Assembly (NCBI RefSeq): GCF_000006405.1
Contig: NW_003206145.1
Coordinates: 29,225-53,564 of the forward strand
DNA length: 24,340 bases
Reading direction: 5' to 3'
Source of the DNA: Perkinsus marinus ATCC 50983
Lineage: Eukaryota > Perkinsozoa > Perkinsida > Perkinsidae
Position numbers and translations under genes: made by a program. Each line of letters begins with the position of its first letter. The stretch's first letter is position 1. Under the pieces are notes generated by a model. It was given only the letters and a program-made list of their open reading frames with translations. It was not told the origin of the DNA and did not search any database. Shown here in pieces: positions 9,844-19,026 of the stretch.

Positions 9844-11022
9844 TCACGTAGGAGTTCCGTTCTCCTGCTTTTTAATGGTAGTAAATGTCATATGTCGGAG
9901 ATGCGGTGGTTGATGCGATGAGGTTCCCCGACCCGAGGGCCTCTCGAAGGGCTGCTCAGCCAAGGGCAGCTCACTCGTCGCAGTCCTCTTGAAGCGAGCA
10001 CCGCACTTCCGGCACACCCCACTGGAATCGTTACAGTAGATGCATAGACAAACACTGCAGACGTAACCTCGATCGACCGGCAGGCCATGACAGGCACACA
10101 GTGAGCCCATGTCCAGTAGCCTAGCGCTGGGCCTGGTCTTGAGGACCTCTCTCTCCCCCAGGCTCGGCACGGAGAAGTGGAACATGAGCGACTGGAAAAG
10201 GCCTCCCACTGTACTGCAACGTTTAGAGGGGATATGAACGCCCCTAGTGGCCTCGCATAGCTGTACCAATAGGGTAGCCGAGGTCGGCGATGCATTCGAT
10301 GATGAGGAGGAGGAGCGGTCGTTGCTGGGGCTGCTGCTTTGAGGCGTCCTTCCAGGGCACACCGTACAGAGGTCGATGGGGACCCGAAGGTCCTGGGCAG
10401 CCCATCCACAGTTGGCAAGGGGCACTGCTTCGGAGGCATAGTTCGCCTCCCCATAGACGCTGACGGCCTCGACGATACAACACCGTGCCCTACCCGGGAT
10501 GGTGAGATGCTTGTTGAGGTAGCACAGGGCTAGAGAGAGGCCGGCGGCTATCAGGGACGAGGAGGTCGTCGTCGTCGACGGCCTTGACCTCTCCTTCACT
10601 GAGGCCTTTATGAAGCCCACCATGGCCTCCCATAGGGCTGTCCGGTCCATCTCTGGCCACGATCCTTTCAGGAGGATCTTCGCTTTAGTCGGTGACACTC
10701 CTACGATGCAGACTCCCAGGGAGTCACCACTGGTGCTGGCTGCACTGATAGCTCCTACTGTGAGGAGGAGGGCCGAGAAAAGGGCCTCGAGGGTCACCGC
10801 CCCTGCCGCCTTCTCCTGCATGGCCTTCTCACTAGGAGGTGCCTCCACCTTAAACGAGGCGAGGGAGTAACTGGACCAGACCCAAGGGTTGAGGTCGAGG
10901 ACGATGGCGACCAAGTCGGTGGTCTTGATGTCCACCTCACCAGCGGCTCTACTGCCAGTAGCGGCCTCCTCGGTGGAGGAGAAACCCTCTACCATACTGC
11001 TACTACTACTACCAGTGGCCAT
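9844..11022 (-). CDS. TFB4: TFIIH core subunit Tfb4/p34 (GTF2H3), single exon
   Basis: Tfb4/p34 pairs with p44 in the TFIIH core, which acts in RNA polymerase II initiation and nucleotide-excision repair. The 392-aa frame is uninterrupted. It has the family start of the vWA-like domain (LVAIVLDLNPWVWSS, about residues 37-51), the block AAGLSLALCYLNKHL (about 159-173), and the C-terminal zinc ribbon: CACHGLPVDRGYVCSVC, then CIYC and CRKCGARF. Human p34 is 308 aa; the extra length comes from Ser-rich loops and both ends. Every other well-modelled gene here has 6-20 exons, so the lack of introns is striking. The methionine at 11022 precedes a low-complexity Ser run typical of a free N-terminus. 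No spliced-leader relic is visible upstream. Confidence 0.88.
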   Translation of the reverse strand: MATGSSSSSMVEGFSSTEEAATGSRAAGEVDIKTTDLVAIVLDLNPWVWSSYSLASFKVEAPPSEKAMQEKAAGAVTLEALFSALLLTVGAISAASTSGDSLGVCIVGVSPTKAKILLKGSWPEMDRTALWEAMVGFIKASVKERSRPSTTTTSSSLIAAGLSLALCYLNKHLTIPGRARCCIVEAVSVYGEANYASEAVPLANCGWAAQDLRVPIDLCTVCPGRTPQSSSPSNDRSSSSSSNASPTSATLLVQLCEATRGVHIPSKRCSTVGGLFQSLMFHFSVPSLGEREVLKTRPSARLLDMGSLCACHGLPVDRGYVCSVCLCIYCNDSSGVCRKCGARFKRTATSELPLAEQPFERPSGRGTSSHQPPHLRHMTFTTIKKQENGTPT

Positions 11023-11298
11023 CTCAATACTGACAGATGATCATGGGCTCATACTTATAACGCAACACAGTATTCACAATGGATCCAGGGCCATACCATC
11101 CGGAAAAGGTCAGTAGCAGACCTGTAGAGTGATGCAAGCAATTGCCTCTACTGGGACGGGTGTAAACCACAGGAGCCTACCTCTACTACCGATAGTAGGG
11201 GTGACAGAGAAGACACTAATCAAGACAGATAGCAGCTCAACCTTATTAGACCAAAAGAAAAGGTACTGGTAATGGTATGGTGTTAGTAATGTACAACT
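11023..11298. promoter_or_regulatory. Intergenic DNA upstream of TFB4
   Basis: These 276 bp separate the transferase stop codon (11299) from the TFB4 start (11022), both minus strand. The DNA should hold the TFB4 promoter or trans-splice acceptor. I see no clear TATA box or other element. Confidence 0.35.
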
Positions 11299-12723
11299 CT
11301 AGTCCTCCTCCTCCTCCCTTTTAGTGTAGAGGTAGACATCAATGATCTCACGACAGTTCCTTCCTGAACGACAGGCCAGGTCTGATGGAGATCTTTCATC
11401 TCGAAGTTGTCGGAATATTCGAATGAAGTCCTCACGAGGAACACTGTTGGCTCCCAAATCCCGTTTATATCTACCAAGCGAGTCTACCTCTTCCGTATCA
11501 TCATAACACAGCGACCTACAGCATATCCATCCCTATGTCCCACATCTGGGCCAAGCCTTCGTTGGCGAGGTAGCCCCAAGGGCACACATCTGGACCGAAC
11601 CCGAACCGGGGCAATCAGAGTCGTAGAACCCGGTGAGGGAGGTGTAACTGAAGGCGTATCTTGAGGTCGCCATGGGAAGATACGAAGTAGGTTCATTTCA
11701 GAAGTATTCTAGTGATCGTCTGTGAGACGTGAATACAACACACAAATATCAAAGGTCGACTTGAAAAAAGATACAAAACAGGTCCACTATGATACCATAT
11801 GCATCCGATATGATGCCCTATCATTACCATTTCCCTACAAGGCATCCTAACTCCCCCGCGACCAGCTCCTTGGTATCGGCCCTCCTCAGCTCAACAGAGT
11901 GTACCCCTACCTTATCGGTGGTAGATGAAGAGGATGTCGAGGAGCAGTCAGAGGAGGGCACAGGGCGACCTCCGCTGTGCCTCTTGGGACTACTACCAAG
12001 ACCCTCTGGATGCTGGTGTATCGCTTCTGAAGTCGATCGACATATGTCAAGATAGCGATAACTGCCTCACTAAGAGAGTTCACTATAGGAGGGTACAGCC
12101 AGGCTATACCGTGTTGACGATGACAACGCTCTACCACGGCATCGAAGTCAGTGTCGAAGGAGAGCTCGAATCTGATGATGGATGGTTATGACCGCGCGCC
12201 ACGAAATTGGGGGCCCTACTGTCCCGCCTTCTTCCGCACTTTCTTGTGTATGTGTAAGTCTATGGGTAAGTGCCTTATGACGGAGCGCTGCCGATGGAGT
12301 TTGGGCAGAAGAAGATACAATGGGGTGGCATGGCTAGCATCGTCCCCTCCACCTATGTCGGTGCATATCGGGAGGAATCCCTGATGGTATCACAAACGAC
12401 CTCATTCGTATCTTTCAAGGTCAACCTCAAGATATTACCTCGTAGAAAAGTCGTGATAGGAAGGTCGGGTGAAAACACAGAGACCAACAGAACTCGCTCA
12501 TGTTGAACCTCGTCACGGCATCTGCCATATGCTGACAGAGAACACTTAAAATGCCATCGACTAAATGGTGGTGATGAGGGTCACCTGGAGGTCCATATTT
12601 GGCATGAGCAGGAGCCTTGAATGGGAGGATGATGCTTCGGGTACTAAAACGAAACCCTGAACAGGCTCGGTGAGAGAGAGGGAGAAGGTGAGGCAGACTC
12701 ACAGACATCTGGGCTGCTATCAT
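11299..12723 (-). CDS. aat: Leucyl/phenylalanyl-tRNA-protein transferase homologue
   Basis: This family moves Leu/Phe from tRNA to protein N-termini, creating N-degrons. Exons (minus): 12723-12439, 12380-12220, 12171-12003, 11910-11828, 11647-11520, 11470-11299. Blocks in family order: LYLLLPKLHRQRSVI, HGIAWLYPPIVNSL, VGVHSVELRRADTKELVAGE, YTSLTGFYDSD, GSGSVQMCALG, YLANEGLAQMWDIGMDM and YKRDLGANSVPREDFIRIF. The bacterial HSVE and G-S/C-V-Q landmarks are recognisable, so a GNAT-fold transferase is inferred. The exons total 998 nt, one short of a whole frame. The frame slips at a GGGG run (about 11569-11572), exactly between the MCALG and YLANEG blocks. This is a sequence error, a polymorphism or a real lesion. 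Intron 12438-12381 and the 180-nt intron 11827-11648 contain repeated elements. The N-terminal extension (start 12723) is unconfirmed. Confidence 0.75.
11656..11692 (+). repeat. Intronic element family 1, copy a
   Basis: The + strand reads GTATCTTGAGGTCGCC, then AAGATACGAAGTAGGT. It lies inside transferase intron 11827-11648 in reverse orientation to the gene. Its reverse complement also starts GTATCTT and runs into the splice acceptor CTTCAG. Confidence 0.7.
11746..11785 (+). repeat. Intronic element family 1, copy b
   Basis: The + strand reads ATATCAAAGGTCGACTTG, then AAGATACAAAACAGGTCC. It is the second copy in the same 180-nt transferase intron, which explains why this intron is about four times the usual length. 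It is more diverged at its left end than the other copies. Confidence 0.6.
12398..12435 (-). repeat. Intronic element family 1, copy c
   Basis: The minus strand reads ATATCTTGAGGTTGACC, then AAAGATACGAATGAGGTC. It starts three bases inside intron 12438-12381 of the transferase and is in sense with the gene. It is close to copies a and e over the whole unit. Confidence 0.7.
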
Positions 12724-13102
12724 TAGTATTAATTCATCGGTGGGTATCCTGCTGAAGGGTGATGATGGTGGACTAAGAGAGCTGTTTCCTATCTTCGACT
12801 AAGGGATACTCTACCTAGGTGCATAGGGATCCTCCATGTCACGAGCCCTCCTCTGCAGCAAAGACCTCCGATGCTCTCTTGGTACCTCCGACATCCATAG
12901 GGCTACTAAACTCCATAAGATATCCTCCGAATACACAACACCCTTTACGTCTGAGGAAACGACACTCACTACTGCGAGTTAATGATACGTAGGAACGAAT
13001 AGGAAATGGACAGGTGGAGCTCAAATAATTCAGTTTATATTACTACCACAACAACCGTTGAATTATCGTATCGTACAAGGAATCGACTCCTCAAGATGAC
13101 GA
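12724..13102. other. Intergenic DNA upstream of the transferase
   Basis: No gene is supported here. A minus-strand frame at 12839-13024 has no recognisable content. The stretch should hold the transferase promoter and the 3' end of the exon copy at 13103-13244. Confidence 0.4.
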
Positions 13103-13244
13103 TCAGGTTGCTGCTGATGTATGATGACGCTGATCGTGATAGGATATACCCCGCCGACAGAGGGCATACATCTGTGAGCCAAAACCCATCCCAAGCCCCA
13201 CCCGAATTGATCCCCATCCGATACGAAGAGTCGACAATAGGGAT
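13103..13244 (-). pseudogene. Extra carrier terminal-exon copy C
   Basis: After a CTGTTCAG acceptor the frame reads RIGWGSIRVGLGMGFGSQMY, then ALCRRGISY, and stops at 13103. The pattern GWGS-(I/L)R-x-GLG-x-x-x-x-SQ-(M/I)-Y matches copy B (13373-13511) and the GWGSTRGFGM reading at the carrier end (from 13812). It is the last-helix segment expected at the C-terminus of a mitochondrial carrier. It could be an alternative 3' exon or a remnant of partial gene duplication. Family-2 element copy 3 lies directly upstream. Confidence 0.5.
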
Positions 13245-13290
13245 CTGAACAGGCACAAGAGGGGAAACAGTAGTGAGAAATATGTACAAC

Positions 13291-13310
13291 ATGAATCGCT
13301 TCGCTCCGCT
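13291..13310 (-). repeat. Intronic element family 2, copy 3
   Basis: The minus strand reads AGCGGAGCGAAGCGATTCAT, matching the SIN3 intron copy at 19 of 20 positions. It precedes the pyrimidine-rich acceptor of exon copy C. Confidence 0.65.
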
Positions 13311-13372
13311 AACAAGAGGAGTAGTAGTACTAGAAATTACGAGGTGAATAAAGGAATTTACTATAATGCAGC

Positions 13373-13511
13373 TCAATGGGTCATAGAAGGATGATTATGG
13401 TAATAACGATGCATAGCCTTGCGGCCTATACCGTAAATTTGGGAACTCATAGCCCACCCTAGGCCGAGCCTGAGGGACCCCCAACCGAATCGACACGTCA
13501 ACATGAGGGAT
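13373..13511 (-). pseudogene. Extra carrier terminal-exon copy B
   Basis: After a CTCCTCAG acceptor the frame reads CRFGWGSLRLGLGWAMSSQI, then YGIGRKAMHRYY, and stops at 13373. It is the best-preserved copy of the carrier terminal segment. Its acceptor phase (2) equals that of copy C. A phase-2 donor, GG|GTAGTA, lies at the carrier stop codon (13800-13803). Alternative terminal exon or duplicated remnant: the sequence alone cannot decide. Confidence 0.5.
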
Positions 13512-13799
13512 CTGAGGAGGTGGAGATTACCAACAAAAATGTCAAAAAGAGCATCAGAACAGCTAAGTGTGAAATAGCGATTGATACTCATAGGACGTGG
13601 AAGAGGTTACTCGAAGAACCAACGAGGTAATCTATATCGACACACTCGAAATGGACGTCGGACGATGATTTCAAAGTGGAAATGAAAACAGAGCCGTCCG
13701 ATGAAATTCTCAACCGAATCGATACTCCCCTCCAATGGAAGTAATGGGAGATTTGCGGGAGGAGTGGTACGAAAAATGACCATCCCAAACCCTCTAGTA

Positions 13800-14125
13800 C
13801 TACCCCAGCCGTCTGCAGAGCTCCTTGGACGAAGCCATGAAGCCATTACCGAGGCTCGGACCAGCGCCGATCAAGCCTTCAGACTCAAAGAGAATCCTCA
13901 ACCATTGCGAGGTCCGTCGAGACACTTCCGGCTGAGCAAAAAGCAGATGATGGACCGGAGGGAGTGGAGGCCTACATGGGAGTACTCCTGCAGTCGAACC
14001 CAATTGAAGGGAGAGCTGAGCGCCGTAGCAACTATAGCGCTAATCATGTTGCCCAGGAAACCCCCGGCTTGCGGATCGTTGGAACGGACGTGCCTGATGA
14101 CCATTATCAGTAGTAGTACTACCAT

Positions 14126-14169
<44 letters not shown>

Positions 14170-15013
14170 GTACCTCATCGTCGCATAGGTGAGGCAAAAG
14201 GTAACATCCCGATACACTGTGGGTACACATCCACGGAATAATCCTCGAAAGCCTTCGGTCGCTCTTATCTCTGACCATAAGAAGTACCACCCCTATTGAT
14301 GAGGAAGGGAAGACACCTTTGAGGATAGTGACTGCCGTAGCTGGATTGGAGTAGGCTTGAGGAGCAGTCCGCCATATTGAGAACTTCACAGCGTTGAACG
14401 GCGTCGTGAAGATGCCATTCGCGAGACCTGCTAGTGTGCCGGCGAGCCAGGCCCCTCCAGCTTTCTCGACCAGGGGGGAGGATAAAAACTGAAAAAGATG
14501 TGGTATTAGATCGCAACGAAGAGGGTGATACCAATTCCTCCATAGGAAAGTATAGTCCAAAGCTGACAGCCTTCTGGAGCACCGCCGGGCCGACGCCCTC
14601 AAAATACTGCCCTGGTCGTTGGGGCCAATTACGTCGGTCCAGGAAGCTCCTATGGTACCCCGAGGTATCCTTGCTGTGCTTTATGGTGAGATAGAGTGCT
14701 CTATCTGAGGAAAGACGGAATACAACTATAAAAGGGAGAGGGTACACGTGAGCACTATCAGCATCTACACTAGTCGTGGGGTGAGAGGGCAGTAGAGCCA
14801 TTAGGACTAGAGTATAGACTCTTTATTACCATATGGATTGAATATTAAAGACTGCATGAGGCCAGCATTCAAACCGCACATCATGAGCCCAATGGGGTGT
14901 TTACTCTGACCATCCTTCGAATGGGTATACTCTCTAGCATACTTTAGGAGGGTCCTGTATGGTGACACACCACCTACACCACCTGCCGACTCATTTTCTG
15001 ATCGTATTGACAT
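13800..15013 (-). CDS. Mitochondrial carrier family (SLC25-type) protein
   Basis: Exons (minus): 15013-14830, 14704-14532, 14488-14317, 14270-14174, 14093-13976, 13931-13800. They total 291 aa, a normal carrier length, with exact frame and GT-AG junctions. The three repeats show the carrier signature P-x-[DEN]-x-x-[KR] in partly degenerate form: NPYDRALYLTIK, TTPFNAVKFSIW and SSPFNWVRLQEY. Each has its even-helix block (EGVGPAVLQKAVSFGLYF and EGFRGLFRGCVPTVYRD for the first two). Location would be the inner mitochondrial membrane; substrate unknown. The C-terminus is ambiguous. The open frame stops at 13800, but an alternative 49-nt intron ending at 13813 enters GWGSTRGFGM, the motif of downstream exon copies B and C. 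Intron 14173-14094 carries a CTA/TAG microsatellite. Confidence 0.8.
14119..14170. repeat. CTA/TAG microsatellite in carrier intron
   Basis: About 16 CTA units (TAG on the minus strand) with minor interruptions fill intron 14173-14094, starting right after the donor. Translations across it (polyvaline) are meaningless. Confidence 0.9.
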
Positions 15014-15157
15014 ATCCGGAGTAGAAACAAACTACACCCTTACTGCGCAGACGACTCAATACAACAATAGAAAATTGCAGAAACGACGATGACGACGACA
15101 TATCATGGTGGCATCAATTTCGACCTGCCAGGAATCTTTTGTTTTTTCCAACATCGT

Positions 15158-16271
15158 TTATCCATAGCCTCTACCAAAGCCGCCCGAAGTTCGGACATAC
15201 CGTGCCCGTCTTGTGCGCTCACACAGTGTACGTAGGGCCAGAAGGTAAGCTGAGGCCCGCAAGGACAAGATCGTTACTGTTGAGGGGCCAGGGGGTACTA
15301 CATCGTATTCTTGCTGCCAGTACTCTATCCGCGATAAGATGGAGGCTACCTCCTCGTGAAGGGTGGTGGGAAGCACTCTGTCCACTTTGGTGAGGACCAC
15401 CATCAACCTAGATTTTATATTCCTACGGTAGATGTTCCTATTAGTACCTCGGTGGCGGCGGCCCTTCCTCCATAATACTACGGTTCTCCATCGATCTAAC
15501 CGTCAGCTTCCACAGATACTCATCGGTCGACTTAACCCCTTCAATGACGTCTATCAATGACACCTGTCAGGCTAGTATCTGTTACGAAGTGAAGGAGGAG
15601 TGGTACGATGATTACGACTAAACGTAGATTGTCAGCCCTCTCCATATATTCCCCCACAAGGGCCCTCCATTCTGCCTTCTGGTCAGCGTCGATTCCCTTA
15701 GCAAACCCCAACCTGAGCCACTCTTCCTCCCCCCCAGCTCGACCGTGGGCCTACCCTGGTAAATCGACTATCCTTAGGGGCCTACCCTTACCCTCTCTAA
15801 TGTGCTCATCTCTGCCCAAGTCGAATGTGAACAGCTGTCTGGTCCGACCAGGAGTCTTAGAGGCTCTAGCGACCTGAAGATGTGTCGAAGGAGTGGTAGG
15901 AGAAGCCCTACCTGTCGACCGAACAACAAGCCGTTCACCAGACTAGACTTGCCAGCATTGGACCGGCCACAGAAGGCGACCTATTTGACTCCCATCAGCA
16001 GCAGCCCCCCCCTTCCCCTGGGCCCTACCGTTGGCACCCCATGCCCTTGCTGCAGTCTATGGAGACTCTGTCGTACCAACACTGGATGGGCCGCAACACT
16101 CCTTCGGAAGAACTCATCAGCCCCCTCCAGGTGCCGTAAGAAGGTCGCCTTGTCAGACCTTAGGGGATCTGAGGGAGTGGGGAATCTTCCGGCTGCGCAC
16201 TAGCATATCTTAGGTCCAACCTGCTTGGATACGCCCTGTAGGATTCCACAACACTCCCGTGTTGACCACAT
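15158..16271 (-). CDS. engB: EngB/YihA-type ribosome-biogenesis GTPase
   Basis: EngB (YihA/YsxC) GTPases help assemble the large subunit of bacterial and organellar ribosomes. Exons (minus): 16271-16233, 16199-16029, 15980-15912, 15873-15607, 15563-15448, 15407-15158, total 304 codons with exact frame. G1 is VAFCGRSNAGKSSLVN. The G2 region is SKTPGRTRQLFTFDLG. G3 is IVDLPG followed by a TAG (15753-15751) where the family has Tyr, after which the same frame goes on (HGRAGGEEEWLRLGFAKG). G4 is VVLTKVDRV. Intron 16232-16200 is only 33 nt and is itself a family-1 element. The N-terminus before the GTPase domain is about 70 residues and Arg-containing, compatible with organelle import but not proven. 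The C-terminal tail after about residue 265 is not recognised. The single TAG makes it a possible recent pseudogene, a sequence error, or a read-through or recoding case. Confidence 0.8.
16205..16242 (+). repeat. Intronic element family 1, copy d
   Basis: The + strand reads ATATCTTAGGTCCAACC, then GGATACGCCCTGTAGG. It makes up the 33-nt EngB intron 16232-16200 and runs a few bases past its donor into exon 1. Orientation is reverse to the gene, yet the reverse complement supplies GTATCC as donor and GCTAG as acceptor. Confidence 0.65.
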
Positions 16272-16516
16272 CGAGAGGTATGAAAGGCCGAGCCAGGAAG
16301 GTCGGCGGCTGTTGGACCGGACCACCCTTACTGCTCAGAGAGGCCACCCCTGCTACACGACCTCGAGGCATGGATGCTCCTCACCATACGGGTAAGCACT
16401 CAATTCTTGCTCCACTTGCTTTTACTTGCATTTCCTCAACGGTCTGTCGTCAGATCTCGTCGTATATATTTGGTTTTTACTCAGCCATACTACTTCGGCG
16501 TATTCGGTCGGTTTTG
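16272..16516. promoter_or_regulatory. Divergent promoter region between EngB and GlnRS
   Basis: 245 bp separate the two divergent start codons (EngB 16271 minus, GlnRS 16517 plus), so one short region must serve both. A TATATATTT sequence near 16463-16471 lies about 50 bp before the GlnRS ATG. Function is inferred from position only. Confidence 0.4.
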
Positions 16517-18944
16517 ATGTCTACGACAGAGTCCACAGGGAAGAACTTCATTCAAACTGCGATCGACCAGGACCTGGCTCCCGGAGGAAGGTATCTTAGG
16601 TTCAAGTTGGCAGGATACAGATTAGGTCCGAATCAGGTGCCATGGTAAGAAGATCGTTACTCGATTCCCTCCTGAGCCCAACGGATATCTGCATATTGGA
16701 CACGCTAAGAGCATTTGCCTTAACTTTGGGCTGGCCAAGCAGTATGGTGGTACTTGCCACTTGAGGTATCTTAGGTTGCCCTTAGGAAGATACAAATCAG
16801 GTCGGCTATAGGTTCGATGATACCAACCCCAGTGCTGAGAGTGATGAGTATGTGAGGAGCATCCAGGAGGACGTCAAGTGGCTAGGGTAAAGTCCCTGCC
16901 AGGGATCGAACCTCTGCAGGTTTTGCCTCGTAGGTTCGACTGGGACGACAACCTCTTCTTCGCATCGTCCTATTTCGACCAGCTGTAATACTCCCCATCC
17001 CTCCACACCGACCTACCCTCCCTCCCTCAGTTACGAGTGGGCCGAGTATCTCATCAACCAGGGAGAGGCTTATGTGGATCTCCAAACCCCCGACCAGATC
17101 CGCATCAACCGCGGCAATATCAATACCCCCGGCACAAACTCTCCAAACCGTGAACAGACCCCCGAGGAGAACCTCCGACTCTTCCGAGACATGCGGGACG
17201 GCAAGTTCAAGGAAGGGGAAGCCTTGTTGCGAGCCAAGATCGATATGGCCTCTCCCAACATGAACATGAGGGACCCTCCGATGTACAGGATCCTCCATAA
17301 GGAGCATCACAGGACCGGCAAAAAGTGGTGTATCTACCCTTTATACGACTTTGCCCATGGGCAGGAGGATGCCATTGAACATATTACTCATTCTATCTGC
17401 ACATTGGAATTCGAAAACCATCGAGAGCTCTATGACTGGTAGTAGGCTGATGATGTGTGAGAGTGATGGTACTGGCCCCTTGGGGTAGGTTCTTGGCACA
17501 TCTACCAGTACCCTCCCGACCCCATCAGTATGAGTTCGCGAGGCTGCAGGTTACCAACACTATAATGAGTAAGAGGAAGCTGCTGAAGTTGGTGAACTCG
17601 CGTAAGGGGAGGACAACGGTACTACTCACTATGTCATTGGTATCTTTAGACTCTGTACGTGGTTGGGATGACCCTAGAATGCCAACGATTTCCGGTATGC
17701 GTCGACGAGGTGTGACCCCTAAGGCCCTCCGCACCTTCTGCCAGAAGGTAGGGGTGTCCACCAGTCTGAGTACTATTGATAGTGTACTCCTAGACGAGTG
17801 CATTAGGGAGGATCTCGAGGTCAGCAGCTTGTGGACCTATTCGGTATGAGGATGCCTTCCATTTCAGGCCAACTCCAATCGTAGAATGTGTGTGGTGAAT
17901 CCAGTGAAGGTCTACATCGAGACGATGCCCGACGAGGAGGTAGGTCCCCATCGTGCTACCATTGAGTCCACTTTTCCTCTCAGCGTATCGAGGTGGAGGC
18001 ACCGAACCATCCTGGGATGCCTGAGGCGGGTAATAACAAGATGTGTATCCAAACTTGATTTGCGCACAGCGAAGATTTTGGTGGAATCTTTCAGGATCCC
18101 GCAAGTTGTATTTGCGCAACCGACTTGTAATTGAATCGAGTGATTTCCGCATAGACCCTCCTGAAGGGTTCAAGAGGCTCTCACTAGGCGGAAAGGTAAT
18201 ACCAGCAATTGAACAGATCTACCATCTTCACCTAGGTGAAACTACGTTACGGGTACGTTATTAAGGCCGAGCGAGTGACCCCTGAGGGAGTGGTCATCTG
18301 CAGTCATGACCCTGATTCCCTTCATGGGGAGGGAAGCCTTCCTAAGGACGTCAAGGGCGTCATCCATTGGGTACTATCAGGCTGGTCAGGAAGGGTTCAT
18401 ACCACTCCTTTTCTACATCGTAGGCGGTCGATGCTGAGGAGAGTAATGAGGATGTAGTGCGGGGCACAGTCAACTGGTATGAGAATCTATTATTGCCAGA
18501 GTCGGCTCCCACTGGTAATCATTTTTGTGGCGCACGATCAGCAGCACTATTAGACTTTTCAGATGAGGGTGCCACCTCGGAGGAAGAAGCATCCATGGTA
18601 CCTGGCACAGCGGAGGTGGAAGAGGCTGATAAGGATGGTAATGGAGGAGATCTGTTTTACTATTTTTGTATCAGTTCTATTCAGCTTGGTTATCCCAATT
18701 GAATCCTAACAGTCTTCGAGAGTATAAGGCCTACTTCGAGCCCTCCATGGCTGAGGCTAAGGTGAGCACGGTCCCCTATCGGTCTCCCCTCTGATGGTCC
18801 TCTTCAGCCGATGGAGACTTTCCAATTCGAGCGTGTTGGTTACTTTGTCGTTGATAAGGATTCCACTGCTGATCAGCTGACATGCAACCTTACAGTTACT
18901 CTCAAGGAGAGTGGCCTAAAGAAAACTGAGGGGAAGCATGCGGG

Positions 18945-19026
<82 letters not shown>

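Noticed and set aside
12151-12506. Plus-strand frames reading like a glycosyltransferase (WGPYCPAFFRTFL, IQWGGMASIVPSTYVGAY)
   Set aside because: They lie opposite transferase exons whose minus-strand reading matches a known family in the correct order with GT-AG junctions. The plus-strand similarity is only an impression.
13898-14602. Minus-strand 234-aa ORF with a long polyvaline stretch
   Set aside because: It reads through carrier introns and the TAG/CTA microsatellite; the spliced carrier model explains the region.
16591-16636. Apparent non-canonical splice in GlnRS intron 1
   Set aside because: Choosing the AATCAG acceptor at 16636 gives a GT-AG intron and a frame that adds RCHGKK before the conserved block, consistent with the family.
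16887-16933. tRNA B-box-like GGTTCGATCC on the minus strand inside GlnRS intron 3
   Set aside because: The T-stem does not pair well, and no A box, acceptor stem or anticodon arm can be folded. It is more likely coincidental.
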